A stretch of DNA of 44,428 nucleotides from VRUE01 sp036406595 (GTDB lineage: Bacteria; Actinomycetota; Thermoleophilia; Solirubrobacterales; 70-9): assembly GCA_036406595.1 (NCBI GenBank), contig DASXAR010000086.1:1-44428 (forward strand), written 5' to 3'. Position 1 is the stretch's first letter; every line of letters starts with the position of its first letter. The notes under the pieces were generated by a model. The model ran no database searches, was not told the origin of the DNA, and saw only the letters and a program-made list of their open reading frames with translations. Positions 33,985 to 42,207 of the stretch are shown piece by piece. Made by a program: the position numbers and the translations under genes.

Positions 33985-35277
33985 CTACGCCGAGGCGGTG
34001 CTGGGCGCCCCTGCGCCCTGCCGACCGCCGGCCAGCGCATGCCTCGCGTTGACGGCGATGACTCGCGGAAGGGCGGTGGCGAGCATCCGCGCCGGGCCGA
34101 TCCGCCGTGTGCCGAATTCGTCGAACCTCGTGGCGACCGTGGGGTCGCGCGCCGCTGCAGCGAAGAGCGCCCGTTCGAAGCGTGTGAGCCTGCGCCCGGT
34201 CGCGTAGTCGTGGATCAGGAAGGCATGGCCGCGCAGGGCCCGCCCGTGCCTGCGGCGGTAGCGCGCGAGTCCGCGTTCGAGGCTCCCCTGGCCGAGCAGG
34301 GCGGGCACGACGCTGTCGGCGAGCCATTCCCCGCTCTGCAGCGCCCAACCGCAGCCGACACCGAAGATCGGGTCGGTGGCGAGGGCGGCATCGCCCACCA
34401 GCGCCAGCCCCGGTACGGCCGCGCGGCGGATGCGGTTCGGCATCTCGATCTTGCCCAGCACCGGCCCGACCCGCCGGCCGGTGGCGATCGGCGGGGCGTC
34501 CGGGAGGTCGGCCAGAAACGAGACGAGGGACTCCTCGGGGTCGCGCCGGAACTCGGCGAGCCTGTCCTTGGTCAGCATCACCGCATAGAAGGTCAGGCCG
34601 GAGTCGGTCGGGAAGGCGGCTGCCCACTGGGGGTCGAGCATCCACATCGAGCCGTCCGGAGAGTGCGATGGCTGCGCTCCCTCGAAGTAGGCCCCATAGG
34701 CAAAGCGACCATGAGCGAGAGTCTTGGTCGGCACGTCGGCGAGCTGCGCGACGCGGGAGTCCCGGCCGTCGGCGCCGATGACCAGCCGAGCGCGTATGGA
34801 GGTCACGTCGCCCGCCGGCTCACCGACCTCAGCTCCACAGACGGCGTCTCCGTCGTAGAGGAGGCCCTTCACGGCGCGGCCGAGCATCACGTCGACACCG
34901 GGGGTTCCGCTCGCCGTCTCGCGGATCATCGGGTCGAGGACCTCACGGCGAAGATTCACCGCGTACCCCGCCCGCTCCGGCGGAGGGTCGATCCAGCCCC
35001 AACGGGTCCACGCACGGATCCGCGACCGCACCCCGCCGGCCTCTTCGATCCTGTCCATCAGGTCGAGCCGCTCGATGGTGGGCGCGGCCGACGCCTGGAT
35101 GAAATGCGAGCAGACCCTCTTGAAGGCAGCCGGATCGGGCTGCTTCTCGACGACCGCCACACGGGCGCCGGCGCGCCCGAGCAGGATTGCGGTCGTGCAG
35201 CCCGCGAGGCTCGCGCCGACGACGAGGGCGTCATACTCGCTCGAATCGGGCACGGATCGATGATTGCTGTCTGCCAT
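33985..35277 (-). CDS. FAD-dependent oxidoreductase (geranylgeranyl reductase / PHBH-like)
   Basis: A 430-residue flavoprotein. FAD site ALVVGASLAGCTTAILL followed by RVAVVEKQPD; mid-region LVIGADGRDSRVAQLADV (DG motif); second FAD site ALVGDAALATDPIFGVGCGW. This is the group-A monooxygenase / geranylgeranyl reductase fold. The substrate is not evident. The ATG at 35277 has AGGAGG 5 bases upstream. The divergent PadR gene 56 bases away is its likely regulator. It lies upstream of ndh on the same strand, so a quinone-modifying role (like MenJ) is possible but speculative. Confidence 0.8.
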   Translation of the reverse strand: MADSNHRSVPDSSEYDALVVGASLAGCTTAILLGRAGARVAVVEKQPDPAAFKRVCSHFIQASAAPTIERLDLMDRIEEAGGVRSRIRAWTRWGWIDPPPERAGYAVNLRREVLDPMIRETASGTPGVDVMLGRAVKGLLYDGDAVCGAEVGEPAGDVTSIRARLVIGADGRDSRVAQLADVPTKTLAHGRFAYGAYFEGAQPSHSPDGSMWMLDPQWAAAFPTDSGLTFYAVMLTKDRLAEFRRDPEESLVSFLADLPDAPPIATGRRVGPVLGKIEMPNRIRRAAVPGLALVGDAALATDPIFGVGCGWALQSGEWLADSVVPALLGQGSLERGLARYRRRHGRALRGHAFLIHDYATGRRLTRFERALFAAAARDPTVATRFDEFGTRRIGPARMLATALPRVIAVNARHALAGGRQGAGAPSTASA

Positions 35278-35313
35278 CTCGTCCTCCTTCGCGCTCCCGC
35301 TTACCATTCGGCC

Positions 35314-35324
35314 CGTACTATACG
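35314..35324. promoter_or_regulatory. Short palindrome in the padR / oxidoreductase intergenic region
   Basis: CGTA-CTA-TACG is a perfect inverted repeat in an otherwise GC-rich 56-base divergent promoter. It overlaps the only AT-rich -10-like hexamer (TACTAT) for the PadR gene, 10 bases before its ATG. It is short, so chance occurrence cannot be dismissed. Confidence 0.3.
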
Positions 35325-35333
35325 CTTCGAATC

Positions 35334-35873
35334 ATGAAAAGCAAGCCCTTCCGCCTCACCGCCACCTCCTACGCCCTGCTCGCCCTGCTCGAGCAGCTCG
35401 GCGAGGCGACCTCCTACGACCTCAAGCAGGCGATGGAGAAATCGATCGAGAACTTCTGGCCCGTCCCGCACACCACCGCATACGACGAGCCCGCGCGCCT
35501 CGCGCAGGGTGGCCTGCTCTCGGTCAGGCAGGAGCCGGACGGGCGGCGACGCAAGGTCTACTCGCTGACCGACGAGGGCCACGAGGCGCTCCGCGCCTGG
35601 GCGGCGGAGGCCGTCGCCTCCCCGCCGGTGCTGCGCGACGAATTCATGCTCAAGGTCTTCGCCGGCGCCGACCCAGGCTCACTCGTCGAGTCGAGGGTGG
35701 CATGGCACCGGGCCAAGCTCGAGGAGCTCGGCGGCTACCTGGAGGACGTCAGGGGCGCCGAGGGCTGGGACCCGTCCGAGCGCACGCTGGTCACCGGAAT
35801 CGCCTACCACCGGAAGATGCTGGAGCTGATCGAGGAGGTTCGCTCGCTCGATCCTCAGTCCGCGGCCCGCTAG
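35334..35873 (+). CDS. PadR-family transcriptional regulator
   Basis: A 179-residue protein. Residues about 10-90 form the PadR winged helix (TSYALLALLEQLGEATSYDL, then FWPVPHTTAYDEPARLAQGG and KVYSLTDEGHEALRAW); residues 95-175 form the C-terminal helical dimerisation domain. The start is the ATG at 35334 where homology begins. PadR proteins usually repress adjacent genes and respond to small phenolic or hydrophobic ligands. The likely target is the divergent flavin oxidoreductase. Its stop codon shares the bases CTAG (35870-35873) with the gatB stop on the other strand. Confidence 0.9.
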   Translation: MKSKPFRLTATSYALLALLEQLGEATSYDLKQAMEKSIENFWPVPHTTAYDEPARLAQGGLLSVRQEPDGRRRKVYSLTDEGHEALRAWAAEAVASPPVLRDEFMLKVFAGADPGSLVESRVAWHRAKLEELGGYLEDVRGAEGWDPSERTLVTGIAYHRKMLELIEEVRSLDPQSAAR

Positions 35874-37300
35874 CGGTCGAGTCGCTCGCGGATGAGGCGA
35901 TTCACCTCGCCGCCGTCGGCGCGGCCCTTCGTCTCCTTCATCACGGCGCCGACGATCGCGCCGATCGCCTTCTGGTTTCCGGCGCGCACCTGCTCGACCG
36001 CGTTCGGATTCGACTCGAGCGCGGCGTCGACGATCGACTCGAGCTCGCCGCTGTCGGAGATCTGCGTCAGCCCCTCGCGCTCGACGATCGCCGCAGGCTC
36101 GCCGCCCTCGCGGACCAGCGCGGCAAGGACCGTCTTCGCGCTGCCGTGCGAGATCTTCTTCTCCTGGACCATTCCGATGAGCGCTGCGAGGCCCTCGGGC
36201 GAGACCCTCGACTCGGCAGCGCCGTCCTCGCCGGCCTGCCGCAGCGCCGCCGCCAGCTCACCCGTGACCCAGTTGGCGGCGACCCGGGGCTCCAGGTCGG
36301 CCGCGGCGGTCACCCGCTCGAAGTACTGCGCCGTCTCGGGATCGGCGGCCAGCAGCGCCGCCGTGTCCTCGGCCAGCCCGAGCTCTCGATACCTCTCTCC
36401 CCGTGCCTCCGGGAGCTCCGGCAGCGACTCGCGGGCCTCGCGCAGCATCTGCTCGGACGGCGCCAGTGGCACCAGGTCGGGCTCGGGAAAGTAGCGGTAG
36501 TCGTGCGCCTCCTCCTTGGAGCGCAGCGGCGTCAGCGAGCCGTCCTCGGGATGGAAGTGGAGCGTCTCCTGAACGACGCTCTGCCCCGACTCGATCAGCC
36601 CGCGCTGGCGTTGAAGCTCCGCCTCGATCCCGTGTTCCAGAAAGCGGAAGCTGTTCATGTTCTTCAGCTCGGTCTTGGTCCCAAGCTGCTCGCTGCCGGC
36701 GGGGCGCACCGAGACGTTGGCATCGACCCGCAGGCTCCCCTCCTCCATGTTCACGTCGGAGACATCGAGCTGGCGCACCGTCGTTCGCAGAAGCCGCGCC
36801 CAGGCGCCGGCCTCGGCCGCGCTGCGCAGGTCCGGCTCGGTGACGATCTCGACCAACGGCGTGCCGCCGCGGTTGAAGTCGACGAGCGAGGCGCCCGAGC
36901 CATGGATCCGCCCCGACTCGCCCAGGTGCACCATCTTCGCCGCGTCCTCCTCCAGGTGGGCGCGATGGATGCGAACCCCTCCGAGCCGGCCGTTGCTGGC
37001 AAGCGGCACGTCGTACTGGCTGATCTGGTACGCCTTCGGATTGTCGGGATAGAAGTAGTTCTTGCGGTGGAAGATCGAGCGCGGCGCCACCTCGCACTCG
37101 AGTGCCGCGGCGATCTTGAGAGCAAATCGAATCGCCTCCTCGTTGGGGACCGGGAGGACACCGGGATGGGCGAGGCAGATCGGGCAGGTGTGGAGATTCG
37201 GCTCCTCGCCGAAGGAGAGGGCGCAGCCGCAGAACATCTTCGTCCTGGTCGAGAGCTGGACGTGGATCTCCAGCCCGATCACCGGTTCCAGTTCAGCCAT
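35870..37300 (-). CDS. gatB: Asp-tRNA(Asn)/Glu-tRNA(Gln) amidotransferase subunit B
   Basis: A 476-residue subunit that binds and phosphorylates the misacylated tRNA and transfers ammonia to it. It begins VIGLEIHVQLSTRTKMFCGC; the zinc cysteines are Cys24, Cys26, Cys39 and Cys42; YFYPDNPKAYQISQYD and DFNRGGTPLVEIVTEPD are catalytic-domain signatures. The C-terminal YqeY-like tail domain (VEQVRAGNQKAIGAIVGAVM) binds tRNA. The ATG at 37300 has GGAGAGGG just upstream and overlaps the end of gatA by 8 bases. The upstream Arg/Pro/Ser-rich frame extension is not used. Confidence 0.97.
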   Translation of the reverse strand: MAELEPVIGLEIHVQLSTRTKMFCGCALSFGEEPNLHTCPICLAHPGVLPVPNEEAIRFALKIAAALECEVAPRSIFHRKNYFYPDNPKAYQISQYDVPLASNGRLGGVRIHRAHLEEDAAKMVHLGESGRIHGSGASLVDFNRGGTPLVEIVTEPDLRSAAEAGAWARLLRTTVRQLDVSDVNMEEGSLRVDANVSVRPAGSEQLGTKTELKNMNSFRFLEHGIEAELQRQRGLIESGQSVVQETLHFHPEDGSLTPLRSKEEAHDYRYFPEPDLVPLAPSEQMLREARESLPELPEARGERYRELGLAEDTAALLAADPETAQYFERVTAAADLEPRVAANWVTGELAAALRQAGEDGAAESRVSPEGLAALIGMVQEKKISHGSAKTVLAALVREGGEPAAIVEREGLTQISDSGELESIVDAALESNPNAVEQVRAGNQKAIGAIVGAVMKETKGRADGGEVNRLIRERLDR

Positions 37301-38753
37301 TGCCCTCTCCCGGCTTGGCAGTGAAGGCGATCGCCCGCTCGAGGGCATGGGCGGCGTCGAGCAGCCGCTGCTCGGCGAAGGCGGGCGCGGCGATCTGGAA
37401 GCCGACCGGCAGCCTGGGCCCGCCGCCGGCCGGCTCGGCAAGGCCGGCCGGAATCGAGATCGCCGGGATCCCGGCGAGGCTCATCGGCACGGTGAAGAAG
37501 TCGTTCATGTACATCGCCAGCGGGTCGTCGGTCTTCTCGCCGAGCGCGAAGGCGGTGCTCGGCGAGGTCGGCGTGACGACGAAGTCGAACTCCGAGAAGG
37601 CGTTTGCGAAGTCCTCGGCGATCTTCGTCCGCACCCGCTGCGCCCGGCCGTAGTAGGCCTCGTAATAGCCGGAGGACAGCGCGTAGGTGCCGAGCATGAT
37701 GCGGCGCTTCACCTCCGCCCCGAAGCCCTCGGCCCGGGTCGACTCATACATCTCGAGCAGGTCGCCGTTGCCGCCGGCCCGCATCCCGTACCGCACCCCG
37801 TCGTAGCGGGAGAGGTTCGAGGACGCCTCTGCCGGCGCGAGCACGTAGTAGGCGGAGATCCCGTGCTCGGCGTGCGGGAGCGGCGTCTCGGCAACAGCCC
37901 CGCCGAGCTCCTCGATCCGCCCCAGCGTCGCCTCGAAGACCTCGCGGACGCCGGGCTCCATCGCGTCGCCGCGAATGTCGGACGGGACCGCGAAGCGCAG
38001 GCCGTCGAGGTTCTCGCGGTCCGGCAACCGCGGCGCCTCCTCGAGCCCCACCGAGGTCGAATCGCAGCCGTCTCGCCCTTGAAGGATGCTGAGCAGGAGA
38101 GCCGCGTCGCCGACGTCCCGGGTCAGCGGGCCGCACTGGTCGAGCGAGGAGGCGAAGGCGATCATCCCGTAACGGGAGATCGCGCCGTAGGTCGGCTTCA
38201 GGCCGACTATTCCGCAGAGGGCCGCCGGCTGGCGGATCGAGCCGCCGGTGTCGGTCCCGATCGCCCAGGGCGCCAGCCTCCCCGCCACCACGGCCGCCGA
38301 GCCGCCGGAGGACCCGCCGGGGACGCGCCCCTCGTCCCATGGGTTGAGAACGGGCCCGAAGGCCGAGTTCTCATTCGAGGAGCCCATCGCGAACTCGTCC
38401 ATGTTCGTCTTGCCGAGGATCGGGGCCCCGGCCTCGAGCAGCCGCCGCACGGCGGTCGCCGTATAGGGGGGCCGGTAGCCCTCGAGGATCCGCGAGCCCG
38501 CGGTCGTCGGCACCCCCTCGGTGCAGAAGATGTCCTTGACGGCGATCGGGGCGACGCTGGGCTGCTCGACGGCGATCGCCTCGGCGCCGCCGTCACCGGC
38601 GCGCCAGAGGTAGGCGTTCAGCCCGTCGCCCGCAGCCGCCTCCTGCCAGGCATCGCTGTACTCGGCCGCGGACAGCTCCCCGTCGGCCATCGCCCGGTGC
38701 GCCTGCACCGCGGTCAGCTCGAGAAGCTCGTCCACGGGACCTCGGGAGCTCAT
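37293..38753 (-). CDS. gatA: Asp-tRNA(Asn)/Glu-tRNA(Gln) amidotransferase subunit A
   Basis: A 486-residue amidase-signature enzyme that releases ammonia from glutamine for GatB. The Ser-cisSer-Lys triad is Lys73 (IAVKD), Ser148 (GGSSGGSAA) and Ser172 (TDTGGSIRQPA), with the canonical spacing. The ATG overlaps the gatC stop (ATGA). Full length and intact. Confidence 0.97.
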   Translation of the reverse strand: MSSRGPVDELLELTAVQAHRAMADGELSAAEYSDAWQEAAAGDGLNAYLWRAGDGGAEAIAVEQPSVAPIAVKDIFCTEGVPTTAGSRILEGYRPPYTATAVRRLLEAGAPILGKTNMDEFAMGSSNENSAFGPVLNPWDEGRVPGGSSGGSAAVVAGRLAPWAIGTDTGGSIRQPAALCGIVGLKPTYGAISRYGMIAFASSLDQCGPLTRDVGDAALLLSILQGRDGCDSTSVGLEEAPRLPDRENLDGLRFAVPSDIRGDAMEPGVREVFEATLGRIEELGGAVAETPLPHAEHGISAYYVLAPAEASSNLSRYDGVRYGMRAGGNGDLLEMYESTRAEGFGAEVKRRIMLGTYALSSGYYEAYYGRAQRVRTKIAEDFANAFSEFDFVVTPTSPSTAFALGEKTDDPLAMYMNDFFTVPMSLAGIPAISIPAGLAEPAGGGPRLPVGFQIAAPAFAEQRLLDAAHALERAIAFTAKPGEGNG

Positions 38754-39046
38754 TCCGCCTGCGGGGACGGCACCCGAAAGGCACCATCCTCGGGATCCGG
38801 GGCCTGCTCGAGCACGACCTCGCGAGGCCAGCTGGGGCGCGGCTCGTCGGGCCGCAGCACGTTCTCGAGGGAAACCACGTGCGAGGTGGGCTCGACCTCG
38901 TCGAGGTCGAGCTCGGCGATGCGGTCGACGTGGTCGAGGATGCCCGAGAGCTCGCTCGCCATCCTCTCGACCTCCTCCTCGCTGAGCCGCAGTCGCGCCA
39001 GTCGGGCCACATGAAGTACCTGCTCGCGGTCGATCACGCCGCGCAT
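38750..39046 (-). CDS. gatC: Asp-tRNA(Asn)/Glu-tRNA(Gln) amidotransferase subunit C
   Basis: A 98-residue wrap-around subunit that stabilises GatA-GatB: VLHVARLARLRLSEEEVER, then DHVDRIAELDLDEVEPTSHV, and the C-terminal LRPDEPRPSWPRE. The ATG at 39046 overlaps a good -10-like TAGAAT (39050-39045), so transcription may start downstream and translation may use the GTG at 39037 (MIDREQVLHVARLAR), which matches the family start better. First gene of gatC-gatA-gatB. Confidence 0.94.
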   Translation of the reverse strand: MRGVIDREQVLHVARLARLRLSEEEVERMASELSGILDHVDRIAELDLDEVEPTSHVVSLENVLRPDEPRPSWPREVVLEQAPDPEDGAFRVPSPQAE

Positions 39047-39107
39047 TCTAAGAACAGGCTGCGCCTCCGGCCCGTCTGGCTGACCAGCCAGTTAGAGTGG
39101 GCGCGTC

Positions 39108-39551
39108 ATGCGGGGAGAGTCGGCAGAGCGCTTCGTGGTCGCCAGTCTGCGCCTGCTCGCGGTGAGCTTCGCCGTGGTCGGGATCCTCTTCATCGCCGTG
39201 CCGAGCGGCGTCCTCGACACCATCTCGGACCTCGGCGACGAGATCGGCAACTTCAGTCGGGCACCCCACACCCAGGAGCAGCTCTGGCTGGCGCTCGGCT
39301 TCGCCTACATGGTGGTTATCACCGGGATCTGTATCGTCGCGCAGGCCGACGTCGTCCGCTTTCGCCCGCTGCTGCTGGTGCTGGCGGTCGGCAAGACGGC
39401 CTCATCGCTCGCCTCGCTCGGCTTCTACCTGTTCGACGAAGACGTCTTCATCTACCTGCTCAACTTCCTCGTCGACGGCTCCCTCGCGCTCGCCTCACTG
39501 TGGCTCTGGTCTCTCGCCGGCCGGGTCGGGCAGCCCGCCGCCCCCGGCTGA
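39108..39551 (+). CDS. Four-helix membrane protein, unknown function
   Basis: A 147-residue protein with four hydrophobic segments at about residues 12-34, 60-80, 84-108 and 112-136. No family was recognised with certainty. The ATG at 39108 is preceded by TAGAGT (39093-39098), a possible -10, so it may be nearly leaderless. It is divergent from gatC, with a small hairpin (CTGGCT/AGCCAG, 39076-39091) between them. It is in the same frame as the following GMC oxidoreductase, separated from its homology start by one TGA. Confidence 0.7.
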   Translation: MRGESAERFVVASLRLLAVSFAVVGILFIAVPSGVLDTISDLGDEIGNFSRAPHTQEQLWLALGFAYMVVITGICIVAQADVVRFRPLLLVLAVGKTASSLASLGFYLFDEDVFIYLLNFLVDGSLALASLWLWSLAGRVGQPAAPG

Positions 39552-39611
39552 CAGCGCCCGCCGGGGCTCTCGGCCACCGAGCAGCGCACACTGAGCGCCA
39601 TCTGCGAGGCG

Positions 39612-41447
39612 ATGGCCCCCGCCGTCGACGGCCTGCCCGCCGCCGAGCGCGACGTCGACGTCTCCGGGCCGGTGGCGCGCTTCCTCACCTCCCTGTCCCC
39701 GCGCATGCTGCTCCGCATCCGCCTCGCTCTGCGCGCCTTCGAGTGGCTGCCCTTCCCCTGGCGCTTCAGCCGCCTCGATCCGGTCGCCCGGCAGGATTTC
39801 CTGAGCCGCATGGAGCGCTCGCGCTTCTTTCTCCACCACGAGCTGCTGCTGATGGCGAAGACGTTCACCACGCTCGGCTATGCGGTGGATCCCCGGGTCG
39901 AGGCAAGGATCGGCCTGAAGACGGGCTGCTGCCTCGCCGACGGCTCGCTGCCGCCCCCGCACGGCGGGCTCGGCGACACCGCTCCCCCGCCCGACGGAGA
40001 GGAATGCGACGTCGTGGTGGTCGGCTCGGGGGCAGGTGGCGCGGTCGCCGCGGCGATGCTCGCCGAGGCGGGCCTCGACGTGATCCTGCTCGAGGCCGGT
40101 GAGGGCCGCGATCGCGAGACCTACCCGAGCGACCGCCTCGAGGCGATAGCCAAGCTCTATCGCGACGGCGGCCTGACCGTCGCCGAAGGGCGTCCCCCGA
40201 TACCGGTCCCGGTCGGCAGGGCCGTCGGCGGGACGACGGTCGTCAACTCGGGCACCTGCTTCCGCGCCCCCGAGCCGCTGCTCGCCCATTGGCGCGAGGA
40301 GCACGGCGTCAGCTGGGCGGATGAGCTCGACCCCGACTACGCCGAAGCCGAGGAGTACCTGCGGGTGACGCCGGTCGACCCTGCCCGGATGGGTCGCAAC
40401 GGACAGCTCGCGATGGAGGGCGCCGGGGCGCTCGGGGCCGGCGGTGGACCGATCTCGCGCAACGCCGGCGCCTGTGTGCAGTGCAGCTCCTGCCCCTACG
40501 GCTGCCCGATCGACGCCAAGCGGGGGATGCACGTCACCTATGTGCCCCGGGCGGTCGCGGCCGGGGCGAGGCTGCGGACCGGAGTCGAGGCGCGCCGGGT
40601 GATCGTCGACGAGGGGCGCGCCGCCGGCGTTCGCTGCCTCGCCACCCGTCCGGGCAACGGGCAGCCCGTGCCCTACGAGGTTCGGGCCAGGCGGGCGACG
40701 GTGATCGCCGGCGGCGCACTCGGCACCCCCGAGCTGCTGCTCCGCTCGGGGCTCGGCGGCGACCAGGTCGGTCGCAACCTCCACATGCACCCGGCCTGCT
40801 GGGTCGGCGCTCGCTACGAGGAGGAGGTGAACGGCTGGGATGGCGTGATGCAGAGCTACTACGTCGACGAGTGGGAGTCGGAGCGGATCCTCCTCGAGGC
40901 AACCTTCACGCCGCTCCCGTTCGGCGGCGCCTGGTTGAACGGGTCGGGCCCCGAGCACCAGGAGGCGATTCTCGACTTCGCCCATATCGGCTCGATCGGC
41001 GTCCAGCTGACCGACGAGTCGGCCGGCCGGATCGGACTCGCCCGGGACGGGTCGATTCGCGCCGGCTACCGCTTGAGCGACGAGGACGCCCGGCGCGTCG
41101 TCTTCGGGATCGCCCGCGCGGCTGAGATTCACTTCGCGGCCGGGGCCACCGAGGTCTACCCGAACATCGGGCAAGCCCCGGTGATCCGCCCGGGGGGCGT
41201 CGCCGACTTCGAGTCGACCGGCTTCAGGCCCTCCGAGCTCCGGCTCGAGGCCTTCCACCCGATGGGGACGGCGCGGGTCTCGCCCGATCCCGGCACGGGC
41301 GTCTGCGCCGCCGACGGCTCCGTCAATGGGGTCGAGGATCTCTACGTCGCCGACGCCTCGCTGTTCCCGACGGCGCTGGGGGTCAATCCGATGATGACGA
41401 TCATCGCCTTCGCCAAGCGCATTTCAGCCGGGCTCGTTTCTGCGTAG
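39612..41447 (+). CDS. GMC-family FAD oxidoreductase with ferredoxin-like Cys motif
   Basis: A 611-residue flavoenzyme: N-terminal helical domain (residues 1-110), FAD site CDVVVVGSGAGGAVAAAMLA (132-151), GRAVGGTTVVNSGTCFR (202-218), and the GMC active site with His549 (AFHPMGTARV) and Asn592 (ALGVNPMMT). It resembles long-chain alcohol oxidases/cholesterol-oxidase-like GMC proteins. Cys288, Cys291, Cys294 and Cys298 form CVQCSSCPYGCP, a CxxCxxCxxxCP pattern as in 4Fe-4S ferredoxins. The protein-like frame continues upstream of the ATG (LSATEQRTLSAICEAM) to the TGA at 39549 with no ATG/GTG/TTG; a CTG at 39591 is a possible start. Substrate unknown. Confidence 0.87.
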   Translation: MAPAVDGLPAAERDVDVSGPVARFLTSLSPRMLLRIRLALRAFEWLPFPWRFSRLDPVARQDFLSRMERSRFFLHHELLLMAKTFTTLGYAVDPRVEARIGLKTGCCLADGSLPPPHGGLGDTAPPPDGEECDVVVVGSGAGGAVAAAMLAEAGLDVILLEAGEGRDRETYPSDRLEAIAKLYRDGGLTVAEGRPPIPVPVGRAVGGTTVVNSGTCFRAPEPLLAHWREEHGVSWADELDPDYAEAEEYLRVTPVDPARMGRNGQLAMEGAGALGAGGGPISRNAGACVQCSSCPYGCPIDAKRGMHVTYVPRAVAAGARLRTGVEARRVIVDEGRAAGVRCLATRPGNGQPVPYEVRARRATVIAGGALGTPELLLRSGLGGDQVGRNLHMHPACWVGARYEEEVNGWDGVMQSYYVDEWESERILLEATFTPLPFGGAWLNGSGPEHQEAILDFAHIGSIGVQLTDESAGRIGLARDGSIRAGYRLSDEDARRVVFGIARAAEIHFAAGATEVYPNIGQAPVIRPGGVADFESTGFRPSELRLEAFHPMGTARVSPDPGTGVCAADGSVNGVEDLYVADASLFPTALGVNPMMTIIAFAKRISAGLVSA

Positions 41448-41481
41448 GGCGGCGTGCTCAGTCGGCCGCCTTCGGGTCACG

Positions 41482-41502
41482 CCCGCAGCCGGTCACTGCG
41501 GG
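41482..41502. terminator. Hairpin between the GMC gene and the proline-tailed membrane protein
   Basis: CCCGCAG and CTGCGGG form a perfect 7-bp stem with a 7-base loop in the 63-base gap between two convergent stop codons. On the plus strand TCTGATGTTC follows, only mildly T-rich. A shared terminator is the natural reading. Confidence 0.45.
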
Positions 41503-41510
41503 TCTGATGT

Positions 41511-42170
41511 TCATCTGCCCGACGGGGGACCTTGGGGCGGTGGTGGCGGAGGCGGCGCCTGACCCGAGGACGGAGGGGCCGGGGGCGGTGCCTGGCCCGG
41601 CGGCGGGGCCGGAGGCGGCGTCTGCGATGACGGGGGCGTCGGCGGCCCGCCCGCGCCGGTGCCGCCGCCGGGGCCTGCGCCAGGGCCTCCGGAGAGGCGA
41701 TCGGCGGCGTCGCCGAAGGTGATTCCTTCCTCGCGCATCGCGCTGTAGCCGCCGTAGGCGATGCCCGCCGCGGAGACCAGGCCGAGGAAGATGCCGAGCT
41801 TCAGGGTGATGTCGACCGAGACGCCCGCAAGGGAGTCGCCGCCGGGGGGATCGATGATCCGGTAGAGGATCAGGATGACGGCGAGGGCGCCGAGCAGGGC
41901 GACGATCGTGTTCAGCGAGATAGGCGGCTCGAGGTCGGCATCCGTCAGCCGAATCACGGCGACGCCGATCGCGGCGATGATCGCGATCATCAGGAAGATC
42001 GGGATCACGTCGAGCGCGTCCCAGGCGCTGCCGCCGGCTTCGAGGTCCCCCGTGAACCCGGGGACGCCTTCCACCTTGGCGCCGAACCAGTCGAAGAACA
42101 TGAAAATGAAGAGCAGCACCGCGGAACCCGCGGAAATCTTCTCGCCGGTGCTCAGCTTGTCCAGTTCCAT
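41511..42170 (-). CDS. Membrane protein with proline-rich cytoplasmic tail
   Basis: A 219-residue protein. Four hydrophobic segments (about residues 14-28, 52-73, 86-102 and 122-142) are followed by a short linker (REEGITFGDAADRL) and then a 65-residue tail of Gly, Pro, Ala, Gln and Ser, with repeats of PPPAPP and GQAPPP. Disordered proline-rich tails on actinobacterial membrane proteins often mediate protein interactions. The family is not named to my knowledge. The ATG at 42170 follows folD on the same strand by 37 bases. Confidence 0.75.
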   Translation of the reverse strand: MELDKLSTGEKISAGSAVLLFIFMFFDWFGAKVEGVPGFTGDLEAGGSAWDALDVIPIFLMIAIIAAIGVAVIRLTDADLEPPISLNTIVALLGALAVILILYRIIDPPGGDSLAGVSVDITLKLGIFLGLVSAAGIAYGGYSAMREEGITFGDAADRLSGGPGAGPGGGTGAGGPPTPPSSQTPPPAPPPGQAPPPAPPSSGQAPPPPPPPQGPPSGR

Positions 42171-42207
42171 CTACGCATCCCTCCAGCGCGTTGGGGTCGG
42201 ATCGACA

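Noticed and set aside
35870..35873. padR and gatB stop codons sharing one CTAG
   Set aside because: CTAG is its own reverse complement, so tightly packed convergent TAG stops can overlap this way without function.
39495..41258. A 587-codon minus-strand frame
   Set aside because: Antisense of the GMC oxidoreductase, which has clear FAD and active-site motifs on the plus strand.
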